DNA from: Paraburkholderia sp. DHOC27
Lineage (GTDB): Bacteria; Pseudomonadota; Gammaproteobacteria; Burkholderiales; Burkholderiaceae
DNA: 64,000 bases
Direction of reading: 5' to 3'
Assembly (NCBI RefSeq): GCF_003429005.1
Contig: NZ_QVQV01000007.1
Span: forward strand, 124,001 to 188,000
Shown: piece after piece, positions 33,286-42,101 of the stretch
Numbering within the stretch: position 1 is the stretch's first letter
How the letters are laid out: every line of letters starts with the position of its first letter
The notes under the pieces: model-generated
Seen by the model: only the letters and a program-made list of their open reading frames with translations
What the model was told of the DNA's origin: nothing
Database searches by the model: none
Translations under genes and position numbers: made by a program

Positions 33286-34896
33286 ATGTCGTCCCCCACG
33301 CCAGCGTTGCGCATTGCGATTGTCGGAAGTGGCTTCGCCGGCATTGGCATGGCCATCCGGTTGAGGCGCATGGGGCTGGAGTCGTTCACCCTCTACGAGG
33401 CCGCCGCGGAGATTGGCGGCACGTGGCGCGACAACGCCTATCCGGGCGCCGCCTGCGACGTGCCCTCGCATCTGTATTCGTTCTCTTTCGAACCCAATCC
33501 CAACTGGTCGCGCGCGTTCAGCCCGCAGGCCGAGATACTCGCGTACCTCAAGCATTGCGTGCGCAAGTACGAACTCGAGCCGTATCTGCGGCGTCGCACG
33601 CGGGTCGTGGCGGCCCGTTTTGACGAAACGAAGCAGGTGTGGATGCTCGAACTCGAGCGCTTCGATCGCGCGCCGAGAGATGCGAGCTTCGAGGTGTCGT
33701 TCGATGACCCCTTGGCTGATTCGAGCGACCCAGCCGGTGTTGCCGCGAACCCCGTTGAGAGTCGCGCTGAGAATCGCGCTGACAGCCATGCGTTTAGCCG
33801 GCGCGAAACCGTCGAGGCCGATGTCGTGATTGCCGCGAGCGGGCCCTTGTCGCGCCCCGCTCTGCCGCGCATCGACGGACTTGAACGCTTCGCCGGCAAA
33901 CTGTTCCATTCGGCCCGCTGGGATCACGACTATCCACTCGAGGGCAAGCGCGTCGCAGTGATCGGCACCGGCGCGAGCGCCATCCAGTTCGTGCCGCAAA
34001 TCCAGCCGCGCGTGGCCCGGCTCGACCTGTTCCAGCGCACGCCGCCGTGGATCATGCCCAAACCCGACAAAGCAATCAGCGCACGCACGCGTTGGTGGTT
34101 TCAGCACCTGCCGCTCACGCAGCGCCTCGTGCGCAGCGCGATTTACTGGCAACTGGAGTCGCGTGCAGTGGGATTCGTCGTCAATCCCAAGCTCATGTCG
34201 CTGCCCACCCGGTTCGGACTGAGCTATCTGGAACGGCGCGTGAAAGACCCTGCATTGCGCGCCAAACTCACGCCCCGCTACCGGTTCGGCTGCAAGCGCG
34301 TGCTGCTATCCAGCGACTATTATCCGGCGCTCAGTCAGCCGAATGTCGAGGTAATCACGGATGCGATCCGCGAGATCGTGGCGGACGGCGTCGTCACCGA
34401 AGATGGCATGCTTCACGCAGTGGACGCGATCATCTGCGGCACCGGGTTTCAGGTGAACGACGTCGGTGCGCCGTTCGAGGTCACGGGCGTAGACGGCGCG
34501 GATCTTAGCGCCCTGTGGCTACATGACGGACCGCAGGCGTATCTCGGGACAAGCATCGCCGGGTTCCCGAATTTTTTCATGATGGCCGGTCCCAATACAG
34601 GACTCGGACACAACTCGATGATCTACATGATCGAGTCGCAGATCCAGTACATCGCCGATTGTTTGCGCACGCTGCGTTACCAACGCGCCCGTACGATGAC
34701 CCTGCGCGCCGATGTGCAGCAGACTTTCAACGCGCGTCTTCAGCATGACATGCAGCGTTCCGTCTGGACCACGGGTTGCCACAGCTGGTATCAGACGAGG
34801 AGCGGCAAAGTGACTGCGATCTGGCCGGGATTCACCTTCAGCTTTCGCCGACGCACGCGGCGTGTGCGGGCGGAGGAGTATCGGTTCGATCGTTGA
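33286..34896 (+). CDS. Flavin monooxygenase, Baeyer-Villiger type
   Basis: 536 residues from ATG 33286, with GGAG upstream. The first Rossmann motif is IAIVGSGFAGIGMAIRL (FAD) near the N-terminus; the second is VAVIGTGASAIQFVPQI (NADPH). The BVMO fingerprint region FAGKLFHSARWDHDYP lies between them, close to FxGxxxHxxxW(P/D). GGTWRDNAYPGAACDVPSHL is also typical. A hydrophilic insert (about residues 145-178, with the repeated words ESRAENRADSHAF) precedes the fingerprint and is atypical. It would insert oxygen into ketones, giving esters or lactones. The adjacent hydrolase could open the ester product. Cytoplasmic; controlled by the divergent TetR protein. Confidence 0.9.
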   Translation: MSSPTPALRIAIVGSGFAGIGMAIRLRRMGLESFTLYEAAAEIGGTWRDNAYPGAACDVPSHLYSFSFEPNPNWSRAFSPQAEILAYLKHCVRKYELEPYLRRRTRVVAARFDETKQVWMLELERFDRAPRDASFEVSFDDPLADSSDPAGVAANPVESRAENRADSHAFSRRETVEADVVIAASGPLSRPALPRIDGLERFAGKLFHSARWDHDYPLEGKRVAVIGTGASAIQFVPQIQPRVARLDLFQRTPPWIMPKPDKAISARTRWWFQHLPLTQRLVRSAIYWQLESRAVGFVVNPKLMSLPTRFGLSYLERRVKDPALRAKLTPRYRFGCKRVLLSSDYYPALSQPNVEVITDAIREIVADGVVTEDGMLHAVDAIICGTGFQVNDVGAPFEVTGVDGADLSALWLHDGPQAYLGTSIAGFPNFFMMAGPNTGLGHNSMIYMIESQIQYIADCLRTLRYQRARTMTLRADVQQTFNARLQHDMQRSVWTTGCHSWYQTRSGKVTAIWPGFTFSFRRRTRRVRAEEYRFDR

Positions 34897-35011
34897 AGGC
34901 ATGGTTGCGGAGTGATCCATAGGCTTCGCGAGTCGCGGCATTTTTAGTCATGGGGGCATAGACCCTTGGTCAAGACGCGCTAACTGCAATACACATAAGG
35001 GGGAACCACGC

Positions 35012-35989
35012 ATGGCGAGCTTCGAATCCATTGCTTCTGAAACTCAAGCGGCGTTGCCGCGCCGCTCGCTGGCTGCAAGGCTCGGTATCACCAGCGTGCC
35101 GCGCGCCGAGTTACGGCGCCGCTATACACAGCCGGGTTCGAAGTTCATCGGGATCATGGGCGCCGACGTGCACTATGTCGACGAAGGCGGCGACGACAAC
35201 AGCGACAAAGTCATCGTGATGATCCACGGCTTCGCGTCCTCACTGCACACGTGGGATGTGCTGGCGGGGCAACTGGCGCGCAACTACCGTGTGATCCGCC
35301 TCGACCTGCCGCCGTTCGGCGTGACGGGACCGTTGCGCACGACGAGCGGCGAGATAGAGACGATGAATCTGCCGACCTACCGACGCTTCATCGACACCTT
35401 CATGCAGGCGCTCGGCATTACGCGGGCGACGCTGATTGGCAACTCGCTAGGCGGATTGATTTCGTGGGATTACGCGGTGCGGCATCGCGGGGCGGTCGAA
35501 CGGCTGGTGCTGATCGACGCCGCGGGTTTTCCGATGAAACTGCCTATCTATATAGGGCTTTTCAACAGCGCGCTGGTGCGCATGAGCGCGCCGTGGTGGC
35601 TGCCGGAGGCGATCGTCAAGAGCGCGGTGCGCAATGTCTACGGCGATCCGCGTAGATTACCGGCGCCGACGTTGCGACGCTATATCGAGTTCTTTCATGG
35701 AGAAGGTACACGGACGGCGATTGGCAAGATGGTGCCGACGCTGGATTTCGCCGATCTGGATACGGATGTGCTGAAGACGCTCGACGTGCCGACGCTGGTG
35801 CTTTGGGGTACGAAGGATCGGTGGATACCGCCGGCGCATGCGGATGAGTTTGTGCGAAGGATTCCGGGCTCACGCCTCGTGAGGTATGACGGGTTGGGGC
35901 ATATTCCGATGGAGGAGGCACCCGAGCGGGTGATGCAGGATTTGAGTTGTTTTTTGGACTTAAGCGCTGCGGGGGGTTTGGGTGGTTAA
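35012..35989 (+). CDS. Alpha/beta hydrolase
   Basis: 325 residues from ATG 35012 (GGGGGA upstream). The oxyanion region is VIVMIHGFASSLHTW, and the nucleophile elbow is LIGNSLGGLISWDYA (Ser near residue 146). The catalytic Asp is in LVLWGTKDRWIP and the His in YDGLGHIPMEEAPE. It lies 115 bp after the BVMO gene on the same strand. An ester hydrolase for the BVMO product is a natural reading, as seen in ketone and cyclic-alcohol degradation, but substrate identity is inference. The last four bases overlap a tiny convergent frame. Confidence 0.9.
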   Translation: MASFESIASETQAALPRRSLAARLGITSVPRAELRRRYTQPGSKFIGIMGADVHYVDEGGDDNSDKVIVMIHGFASSLHTWDVLAGQLARNYRVIRLDLPPFGVTGPLRTTSGEIETMNLPTYRRFIDTFMQALGITRATLIGNSLGGLISWDYAVRHRGAVERLVLIDAAGFPMKLPIYIGLFNSALVRMSAPWWLPEAIVKSAVRNVYGDPRRLPAPTLRRYIEFFHGEGTRTAIGKMVPTLDFADLDTDVLKTLDVPTLVLWGTKDRWIPPAHADEFVRRIPGSRLVRYDGLGHIPMEEAPERVMQDLSCFLDLSAAGGLGG

Positions 35990-36111
35990 CCTCCACCTCC
36001 GCCGCCGAGGAATCGCAGTACGTCCCATAGGAATTTCAATGCCATCAGGATTAGCTCCCACAGTTGGTAGAGTTGTTGCCAGCCGGTGAAGAGCACGGTG
36101 ATGTGCGGCAT
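35986..36111 (-). CDS. Possible 41-residue hydrophobic small protein
   Basis: ATG 36111 to TAA at 35986 encodes 41 residues. The N-terminus PHITVLFTGWQQLYQLWELI is followed by LMALKFLWDVLRFL and six terminal glycines. The composition is strongly hydrophobic with four Trp and would form one membrane or amphipathic helix. AGAAG lies six bases before the start. It is convergent to the hydrolase with a 4-bp overlap. Candidate small membrane protein or type I toxin-like peptide; no family recognised. Missed by normal length cut-offs. Confidence 0.4.
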   Translation of the reverse strand: MPHITVLFTGWQQLYQLWELILMALKFLWDVLRFLGGGGGG

Positions 36112-36216
36112 TTTTTACTTCTGGGTCTGATGATAAGTGGGGGTATCTTAACTGGCTTTGTTGGTGATTTGCGTTGCCTCTGCGGGCGCCTGCTCGTGTT
36201 GGCCTTCGGTGTTGGT

Positions 36217-36260
36217 CTTTCCTTGTTTTGTCTTTGGCCTTTCCTTGTTTTGTCTTTGGA
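36217..36260. repeat. Direct repeat of TTTCCTTGTTTTGTCTTTGG
   Basis: The 20-base word occurs twice in tandem just outside the left arm of the large inverted repeat. A related inverted word (AACAAGGAAAGGCC) lies outside the right arm near 36870-36885, so the symmetry extends beyond the core. Confidence 0.75.
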
Positions 36261-36262
36261 CT

Positions 36263-36820
36263 ATTTGCGTTGCCCCTGTGCGGGGCGGCACCTACTTTTC
36301 TTTGCCGGCCGCAAAGAAAAGTAGGCAAAAGAAAGCGGGCTCAAACCGCCAGCTCGTAGGTGTCTCCCTCGCCGCTCCCGCGGTATTGGTCCGAGACAAG
36401 ACCGTCCCTCGCCCCTCCAATCCCTGTGACACAGCACTCATTCATCCCACTCCGCACTCCGTGCGTCGCGGTCGGGTTTGCTCTGGAAAAAGCGGCCATT
36501 GGCCTGGTCTATGGAATATCTAGTAGGATTCCGAACCATATTCGTGACGACTTTTTTAACGAAGATACTGGTTGAGCAGACGAGGATTGGGTGGCGACAT
36601 GAGGTTGTGCCGTGCGGCGGGGCGCGAAGCGCGACGCTGGAGCGGATGACTGCCTGGTCACTGAGATCAGAAATGCGGGAGATCGTCTCGTCTCGGACCA
36701 ATGCTGCGAGAGTAGCGAGGGAGACACCTAAAAGCTGGCGGTTTGAGCCCGCTTTCTTTGCCTACTTTCTTTGCGGCGGCAAAGAAAGTAGGTGCCGCCC
36801 CGCACAGGGGCAACGCAAAT
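36263..36820. repeat. Large intergenic inverted repeat element, Burkholderia-type
   Basis: Left arm about 36263-36396 and right arm about 36688-36820 are reverse complements with a few mismatches and indels. Both contain ATTTGCGTTGCCCCTGTGCG and GGGCGGCACC. Both also carry a nested hairpin CCTACTTT(T)CTTTGC/GCAAAG(A)AAAGTAGG (36291-36325 and 36761-36792), then AAAGCGGGCTCAAACCGCCAGC and GGTCCGAGAC. About 290 bp lie between the arms, and their outer parts are also weakly alignable. Open frames within are low-quality. From memory the core is a common intergenic repeat in Burkholderia-group genomes. It may be a REP/MITE-like element or two oppositely oriented copies. Confidence 0.8.
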
Positions 36821-36933
36821 AAACCAATACGAATGCAAGGAAAGGCAACAGACCACTAAAAAAACAAGGAAAGGCCAAAATAAAAACAACAAAAGGCCAA
36901 AACAACAAACCCGCCTGGAAGGCAAAAAAAAAA

Positions 36934-37752
36934 CTAAATCACCATCTCCATCCTCTTCCTCTCCCCCCGCTGCACAAAATAATTCGCCACCACCACCCCA
37001 ACAGTCACCACCGCAATAAACAACGTCGCCAACGCATTCATCTCCGGATTCAACCCCAACCTTACCCGCGAGAAAACCACCAACGGCAACGTAGTCGACC
37101 CCGGCCCCGACAAAAACGCCGACAACACGAGATCATCAATAGAAAGCGTAAACGACAGCAACCACCCAGCCACCAAAGCCTGCGAAATCAACGGCAACGT
37201 AATGAAGAAAAACACCCGCAACGGCGTTGCCCCAAGATCCAGCGCTGCTTCTTCAAGCGAAGGGTGCAGTTCCCGCACCCGCGATTGCACGATGATCGCC
37301 ACATACGAAATGCACAGCATCACATGGCCGATCCAGATCGTCACAAATCCGCGCCCCGCCGGCCAGCCCAGCCATTTCGCCATTTCGATGAACAGGAGCA
37401 GCAGCGAAATCCCCTGAATCACTTCAGGAATCACCAACGGCGCATTGATCATCCCCGAAAACAGCGTAAAGCCCCGGAAGCGCCCCATCCGCGCCAGCAC
37501 GAAACCCGCCCACGTGCCGATAAATACCGACGCAAATGCGGTCATCAAACCGATCCGCAACGACAGCCACGCCGCGGCGATCAGTTCGTCGTCTTCGAGC
37601 AGCGCCTGATACCAGCGCGTCGAAAAACGCGTCCACACCGTGACCAGTTGTGACTCGTTGAACGAATACACCACCAGACTCACAATCGGGATATACAAAA
37701 ACAGAAAGCCAATTCCAAGCGCAATCAGTTGCAGGATGCGATTCGGCTTCAT
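36934..37752 (-). CDS. potI: Polyamine ABC transporter permease PotI
   Basis: 272 residues from ATG 37752, which overlaps the potH stop as ATGA. Six TM segments are visible, beginning with ILQLIALGIGFLFLYIPIVS. The EAA loop is EEAALDLGATPLRVFFFITL (about 184-203). LSFTLSIDDLVLSAFLSGPG is characteristic of PotI/PotC-type permeases. It pairs with PotH to form the inner-membrane channel. Last gene of the potFGHI operon. Confidence 0.93.
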   Translation of the reverse strand: MKPNRILQLIALGIGFLFLYIPIVSLVVYSFNESQLVTVWTRFSTRWYQALLEDDELIAAAWLSLRIGLMTAFASVFIGTWAGFVLARMGRFRGFTLFSGMINAPLVIPEVIQGISLLLLFIEMAKWLGWPAGRGFVTIWIGHVMLCISYVAIIVQSRVRELHPSLEEAALDLGATPLRVFFFITLPLISQALVAGWLLSFTLSIDDLVLSAFLSGPGSTTLPLVVFSRVRLGLNPEMNALATLFIAVVTVGVVVANYFVQRGERKRMEMVI

Positions 37753-38681
37753 CGTTGCCGCTCCTCCAGCGCCTTTGCCTGCGCATACTGGAAAAACGCC
37801 ATCGGCACGAGCAACAGCAACACCATCGCGCACGTCACCGCCGAAGCCATCGGCCAGTCGGCATTATTGAAGAACTCATTCCACATGACGCGACCAATCA
37901 TGAGCGTATTGGCGCCGCCCAGTAACTCCGGAATCACGTATTCGCCCACTGCCGGAATAAACACCAGCAGGCATCCTGCGATAATGCCGTTCTTCGACAG
38001 CGGCAAGGTGATTTGCCAGAATGCCCGCCACGGCTTCGCACCGAGATCGTAAGCAGCCTCCAGCAAGGTCATATCCATTTTCACGAGGTGCGCGTATAGC
38101 GGCATGACGAGAAACGGCAAATACGAATACACCATGCCGATATAAACCGCGATATTCGTGTGATACAGCTCGATCGGTGTATGGATCAGGCCAATCGACA
38201 TCAGGAAGTTATTCAGCAATCCGTTGTTCTTCAGAATGCCGATCCACGCATACACGCGAATCAGAAACGACGTCCAGAACGGCAGCATCACGGCCATCAT
38301 CAAAATGTTGCGACTGCCCGGATTCGAGCGCGCAATGTAATACGCCATCGGATAACCCAGCAGCAAACATAGCAGCGTGGAAACGGCTGCCACCACTACC
38401 GAATTCACATACGTCGCGAAGTACAGGCTGTCCGTCAGCAGAAACGCGTAGTGCGAAAAGTCCAGCGCGATATGCAACACGCCGTCCTGAATGCTGGTCA
38501 GTTCCGTGTACGGCGGAATGCCCATTTGCAGGTCGGCAAAGCTGATCTTCACCACCAGCAGGAACGGCACGAGGAAAAACAGCAGCAGCCAGATGAACGG
38601 GCCAGCCACCACCGCCGTGCGCCCGGTCAGCCCGAAACGGCGAACCGGCCACGTCGCGAATGCGGTCAAGGCGTGCTTCAT
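37749..38681 (-). CDS. potH: Polyamine ABC transporter permease PotH
   Basis: 310 residues from ATG 38681, overlapping the potG stop by ATGA. The first TM is VAGPFIWLLLFFLVPFLLVV. The EAA loop is LEAAYDLGAKPWRAFWQITL (about 214-233), followed by PAVGEYVIPELLGGANTLMI, typical of PotH/PotB permeases. It forms the heterodimeric channel with PotI for putrescine or spermidine import. Confidence 0.93.
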   Translation of the reverse strand: MKHALTAFATWPVRRFGLTGRTAVVAGPFIWLLLFFLVPFLLVVKISFADLQMGIPPYTELTSIQDGVLHIALDFSHYAFLLTDSLYFATYVNSVVVAAVSTLLCLLLGYPMAYYIARSNPGSRNILMMAVMLPFWTSFLIRVYAWIGILKNNGLLNNFLMSIGLIHTPIELYHTNIAVYIGMVYSYLPFLVMPLYAHLVKMDMTLLEAAYDLGAKPWRAFWQITLPLSKNGIIAGCLLVFIPAVGEYVIPELLGGANTLMIGRVMWNEFFNNADWPMASAVTCAMVLLLLVPMAFFQYAQAKALEERQR

Positions 38682-39844
38682 GACGTCAGCACCACGCCCG
38701 CGGACGCGCTCCAGCGCACATATACCTCGTCATCCCATGTGGGCGATTCAATCTCGGAGAGCGCGAGGCTCGTCACGTTCGCCACCACGGTCTTGCCGCT
38801 GTCCAGTTTCACGTGATACAGCGAGTAGCCACCCATGTACGCAATGTTGGTGACGGTGCCCCGGCCCCAGTTGTACGCGCCCTCGGGCGGCTTGCGGGTG
38901 AGCGCGATGCGCTCGGGCCGTACCGAGATGGTCACGGGCATGCCGAGCGGCCCGGTAATGCCGTGATTCACGTACAGGCGCACCGGCAGGTCCGGCGTCT
39001 CGACGAACACGTGGTCCGGCTCGTCCTCCACCACGTTGCCGTCGAACAGGTTGGTCGAGCCAATGAACTCGGCCGAGAAGCGGCTGTTCGGATATTCGTA
39101 GACTTCATGCGGCGTGCCGAGTTGGACGATCTCGCCTTCGCTCATCACGGCGAGCCGCCCCGCCATCGTCATCGCCTCTTCCTGATCGTGCGTCACCATG
39201 ATGCAGGTCACGCCGACCTTGTCGAGAATGTTGACCAGTTCGATCTGTGTGCGTTGGCGGATCTGTTTGTCGAGCGCGGACATCGGCTCGTCGAGCAAGA
39301 GCAGTTTCGGACGCTTGACGAGGCTGCGCGCGAGCGCCACGCGCTGCTGCTGGCCGCCGGAAAGCTGATGCGGCTTGCGTTTGGCAAAGCGCCCCATCTG
39401 CACCAGATCCAGCACGGTCTGCACACGGTCCTGCAGTTCCGCCTTGGCCACCCCTTCCTGCTTCAGCCCGAACGCCACGTTCGCTTCCACTGTCATGTGC
39501 GGAAACAGCGCGTAGGACTGAAACATCATGTTGGTCGGGCGACGATACGGCGGCATCTGCGCGAGGTCTTCGCCGTCGATCAGGATCTTGCCCGAGGTCA
39601 CCGTTTCCAGACCGGCCAGCATGCGCAGCAGCGTCGACTTGCCACAGCCGGAACTACCGAGCAGCGCAAACAGTTCGCCCTTGCGAACCGACAGGCTCAC
39701 CTGCTTGACCGCCACGGTCTCGCCGAACTTCTTGACGACATCGACGATCTGCACGAAGTTTTCCGCTGCACTGTCTGCAACGATGGGGTTGCCCGAGGGC
39801 GGCGCGCCGGCCCCTGCCAGCACGCCCGACTGGTCACTGCTCAT
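38678..39844 (-). CDS. potG: Polyamine ABC transporter ATPase PotG
   Basis: 388 residues. Walker A is LLGSSGCGKSTLLRML, the Q-loop lies near MMFQSYALFPHMTVE, the signature is LSGGQQQRVALARSL, and Walker B is LLLLDEPMSALD, followed by the switch His in VTHDQEEAMTMA. The C-terminal TOBE-type domain includes VSVRPERIAL. It powers import through PotHI. A strong hairpin (39878-39903) lies between potF and this gene and may set a lower level of ATPase than of binding protein. Confidence 0.95.
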   Translation of the reverse strand: MSSDQSGVLAGAGAPPSGNPIVADSAAENFVQIVDVVKKFGETVAVKQVSLSVRKGELFALLGSSGCGKSTLLRMLAGLETVTSGKILIDGEDLAQMPPYRRPTNMMFQSYALFPHMTVEANVAFGLKQEGVAKAELQDRVQTVLDLVQMGRFAKRKPHQLSGGQQQRVALARSLVKRPKLLLLDEPMSALDKQIRQRTQIELVNILDKVGVTCIMVTHDQEEAMTMAGRLAVMSEGEIVQLGTPHEVYEYPNSRFSAEFIGSTNLFDGNVVEDEPDHVFVETPDLPVRLYVNHGITGPLGMPVTISVRPERIALTRKPPEGAYNWGRGTVTNIAYMGGYSLYHVKLDSGKTVVANVTSLALSEIESPTWDDEVYVRWSASAGVVLTS

Positions 39845-39877
39845 GATGTGCTACTTCACTCTCGCGTTTGACGAACA

Positions 39878-39903
39878 AAGCCCCCGGTGGACACCGGGGG
39901 CTT
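39878..39903 (-). terminator. Intra-operon terminator/attenuator between potF and potG
   Basis: Perfect 12-bp stem AAGCCCCCGGTG/CACCGGGGGCTT with only two loop bases. It is followed on the minus strand by TGTTCG, so the T-run is short. It probably causes partial termination or stabilises the potF mRNA 3' end. Confidence 0.65.
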
Positions 39904-39943
39904 GTGGATGGAGCCTGGCTTGCGGTCACCGAGGCCGCAGGCT

Positions 39944-41044
39944 TTAGCGACCCGACTTGAATTCAGTCCACAGTCGGGTTTGCAGGCGCTGGATCTCTGC
40001 CGGCAACGGCTTCAGCAGGAACAGCGTCTTGATGACTTCAGGCGACGGGTACACGGCCGGATCGTCAGCCACGTCCTTGTCGACGTACTTGCGGGCTTCG
40101 AGGTTCGCGCTCGGATAATAGACTTCGTTGGTAATCGCGGCGTGGACCTGCGGCGTTTCGATGTAGTTGATCCATTCGAGCGCGGCTTCCTTGTTCTTCG
40201 CGTCCTTCGGAATCGCCATCACGTCGAACCAGACCGGTGCGCCGCCCTTCGGAATGTAGTACTCGATCTTGTACGGCTTCTTCGCTTCGGCAGCGCGATG
40301 CTTCGCGATCACCACGTCACCCGACCAGCCGTATGCAAAACACACGTCGCCGCCCACCAGGTCGTTGATGTACCCGGACGAGTTGAACTGCGTGATGTAC
40401 GGGCGGATCTTCTTCATCATGTCGAGCGCGGCGTGGTAATCCGCCGGGTTCGTGCTCATCGGATCTTTGCCGATGTAATGCAGCGCGGCCGCAAACATCT
40501 GGTCCGGCGCGTCGAGCACGGACACGCCGCATGCCTTCAGCTTCGAAATGTTTTCCGGTTTGAACAGCATGTCCCAGTTATCGAGCGGCGCGTTTTTGCC
40601 GAGGATCTGCTGAACCTTCGTGACGTTGTACGCAAGACCGGTCGTGCCATACGCCCAGGGCACCACGTATTTGTTGCCCGGATCCGCGCCGGCGACGAGC
40701 GCCATCAGCGACGGATCGAGGTATTTCAGGTTGGGCAGCTTCGACTTGTCGAGCGGCGCGAAGATGCCCGCGGCGATCTGCTTGCCGGCGTAGTTGCTGG
40801 TCGGCACGACGATGTCATAGCCAGAATTACCGGTCAGCAACTTGGCCTGCAGCGTGTCGTCGCTGTCATAGTTGTCGTATTTGACCTGGACGCCGGTCTG
40901 CTTGGTGAAGTTCGGGATTGTGTCCTTGGCGATGTAGTCGGACCAGTTATACACGTTCAATTGCGTATCTTTTGCCGCCGCCGTCAACCACGGCGTGGCA
41001 CACAGCACGAGCGCCGCGAGTTGGCTCACCACCAGTTTTTTCAT
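39944..41044 (-). CDS. potF: Polyamine-binding periplasmic protein PotF
   Basis: 366 residues with a Sec signal peptide (KKLVVSQLAALVLCATPWLT, AAA cleavage near residue 24). The mature start LNVYNWSDYIAKDTIPNFTK is the PotF/PotD family opening. The VKYDNYDSDDTLQAKLLTG and GYDIVVPTSNYAGKQI segments line the ligand site. It captures putrescine-like polyamines in the periplasm for PotGHI. First gene of the operon. Its upstream region has an 18-bp perfect palindrome (41237-41254). Confidence 0.95.
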   Translation of the reverse strand: MKKLVVSQLAALVLCATPWLTAAAKDTQLNVYNWSDYIAKDTIPNFTKQTGVQVKYDNYDSDDTLQAKLLTGNSGYDIVVPTSNYAGKQIAAGIFAPLDKSKLPNLKYLDPSLMALVAGADPGNKYVVPWAYGTTGLAYNVTKVQQILGKNAPLDNWDMLFKPENISKLKACGVSVLDAPDQMFAAALHYIGKDPMSTNPADYHAALDMMKKIRPYITQFNSSGYINDLVGGDVCFAYGWSGDVVIAKHRAAEAKKPYKIEYYIPKGGAPVWFDVMAIPKDAKNKEAALEWINYIETPQVHAAITNEVYYPSANLEARKYVDKDVADDPAVYPSPEVIKTLFLLKPLPAEIQRLQTRLWTEFKSGR

Positions 41045-41708
41045 CCCGTCTCTCCGATTCTGTTCGATCCAGCCCGACCGTCCACACCACGTGCCGCAGC
41101 GCGCCGCCCACGGCTCCCCTGAAAAACCCGAAAACTACCACTAATTATTGCGCGCTTCAAAAAAAATGCCACGATGTCGCGCAAAGGGTACAGCGAGATC
41201 CCAATGCGGCGGTCGCGACGCGCACAGCCTTGACACAAAATTGCGCGCAATTTTAGCGACTTATCACCGTATGTCCACTGGGAAAAAATCTTCTGCTACA
41301 GGGCAAGGCGGAAGGCTGCGGGATTTCAGCGGCGGAGATGGTGTTTGCCGCGAAAGCGCTGCCGGTGTCGGTTTGCTTTGCTTGAGGTTGCGTCCCAGAT
41401 GATGTGAAACATGTGCTGGGCTGGACGTCCTGGTATCCATTCGATTGGCTTTCATTGCGCGAGGCACGCCGAGGAATGGACACGCTGCGATGGGCGATCA
41501 CGCCCAGAACGAAGGCATTTTGTAATCATTCGCGTGCGGGATGCATTCGGCTTACGGCTTTCGCCGTCTCGCCGGTCAGGACTTTCAGCTCGCGCTTGAA
41601 CCATGCGCTGGCCTCCAGCAACCCTGCGCCGACCCCGGGCAAAACCGGACTGTGACGCCGCATCGGTTAACATAGCGACACTTTCCGCTTTCCGAATCAA
41701 GGTCCCCG
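41045..41708. other. Intergenic region upstream of potF
   Basis: About 660 bp between divergent genes. It contains the AAAATTGCG/CGCAATTTT palindrome (41237-41254). Several short frames exist (for example around 41250-41650), but none has a ribosome site or recognisable content, so I call no gene. Confidence 0.45.
41237..41254. promoter_or_regulatory. Perfect 18-bp palindrome upstream of the pot operon
   Basis: AAAATTGCGCGCAATTTT is fully self-complementary. It lies about 190 bp upstream of the potF start. A TTGACA word at 41230-41235 on the plus strand partly precedes it. It is a candidate binding site for a dimeric regulator; which one is unknown. Confidence 0.5.
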
Positions 41709-41912
41709 ATGGCTTCGAATCTCCACGCACTGCCCGACAGCCCTTGCATCGGCGTGTGTTCCACGTTGTTCGATGAAGTCTGCAAAGGCTGCGGACGCAC
41801 GGCCACTGAGGTATCGAACTGGGTGTTTCTGAGCGACGAGGAGAAGCGTGCGGTCTGGACGCGTATCGAGCAGGAAGGTACGGCGATGCGGTTCAAGAAC
41901 GACCACCTGTAA
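41709..41912 (+). CDS. DUF1289 domain protein
   Basis: 67 residues. DSPCIGVCSTLFDEVCKGCG contains the family Cys pattern (CIGxC, CxGCxRT), followed by TEVSNWVFLSDEEKRAVW. DUF1289 proteins are small, probably metal-binding, and of unknown function. A strong terminator follows at 41979-42001. It stands alone. Confidence 0.88.
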   Translation: MASNLHALPDSPCIGVCSTLFDEVCKGCGRTATEVSNWVFLSDEEKRAVWTRIEQEGTAMRFKNDHL

Positions 41913-41978
41913 GTTGCGCAGCCGTGCACTGTGGGCGTGTTCACGCTGACCTTCATGCCAGCGCGTAGGCCCCAAAAA

Positions 41979-42001
41979 AAACGCCGGGGATACCGGCGTT
42001 T
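41979..42001. terminator. Terminator after the DUF1289 gene (bidirectional)
   Basis: Stem AAACGCCGG/CCGGCGTTT with loop GGATA, flanked by an A-run on the left and TTTGTTTTG on the right. It can end both the DUF1289 transcript and the convergent OmpW transcript. Confidence 0.85.
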
Positions 42002-42101
42002 TTGTTTTGTCGAACTGCATCGCAGTTGCGTCGCGGTTGCGTCGAGGGCGGCACGCCTCATGCATGCCGCTGACGCAACTCAGCACGCGGCGATGTGACG
42101 T

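Noticed and set aside
36064..36822. Several 60-120-codon frames inside the large inverted repeat
   Set aside because: They are mirror images of each other through the repeat arms and differ by frame; best explained as non-coding repeat DNA.
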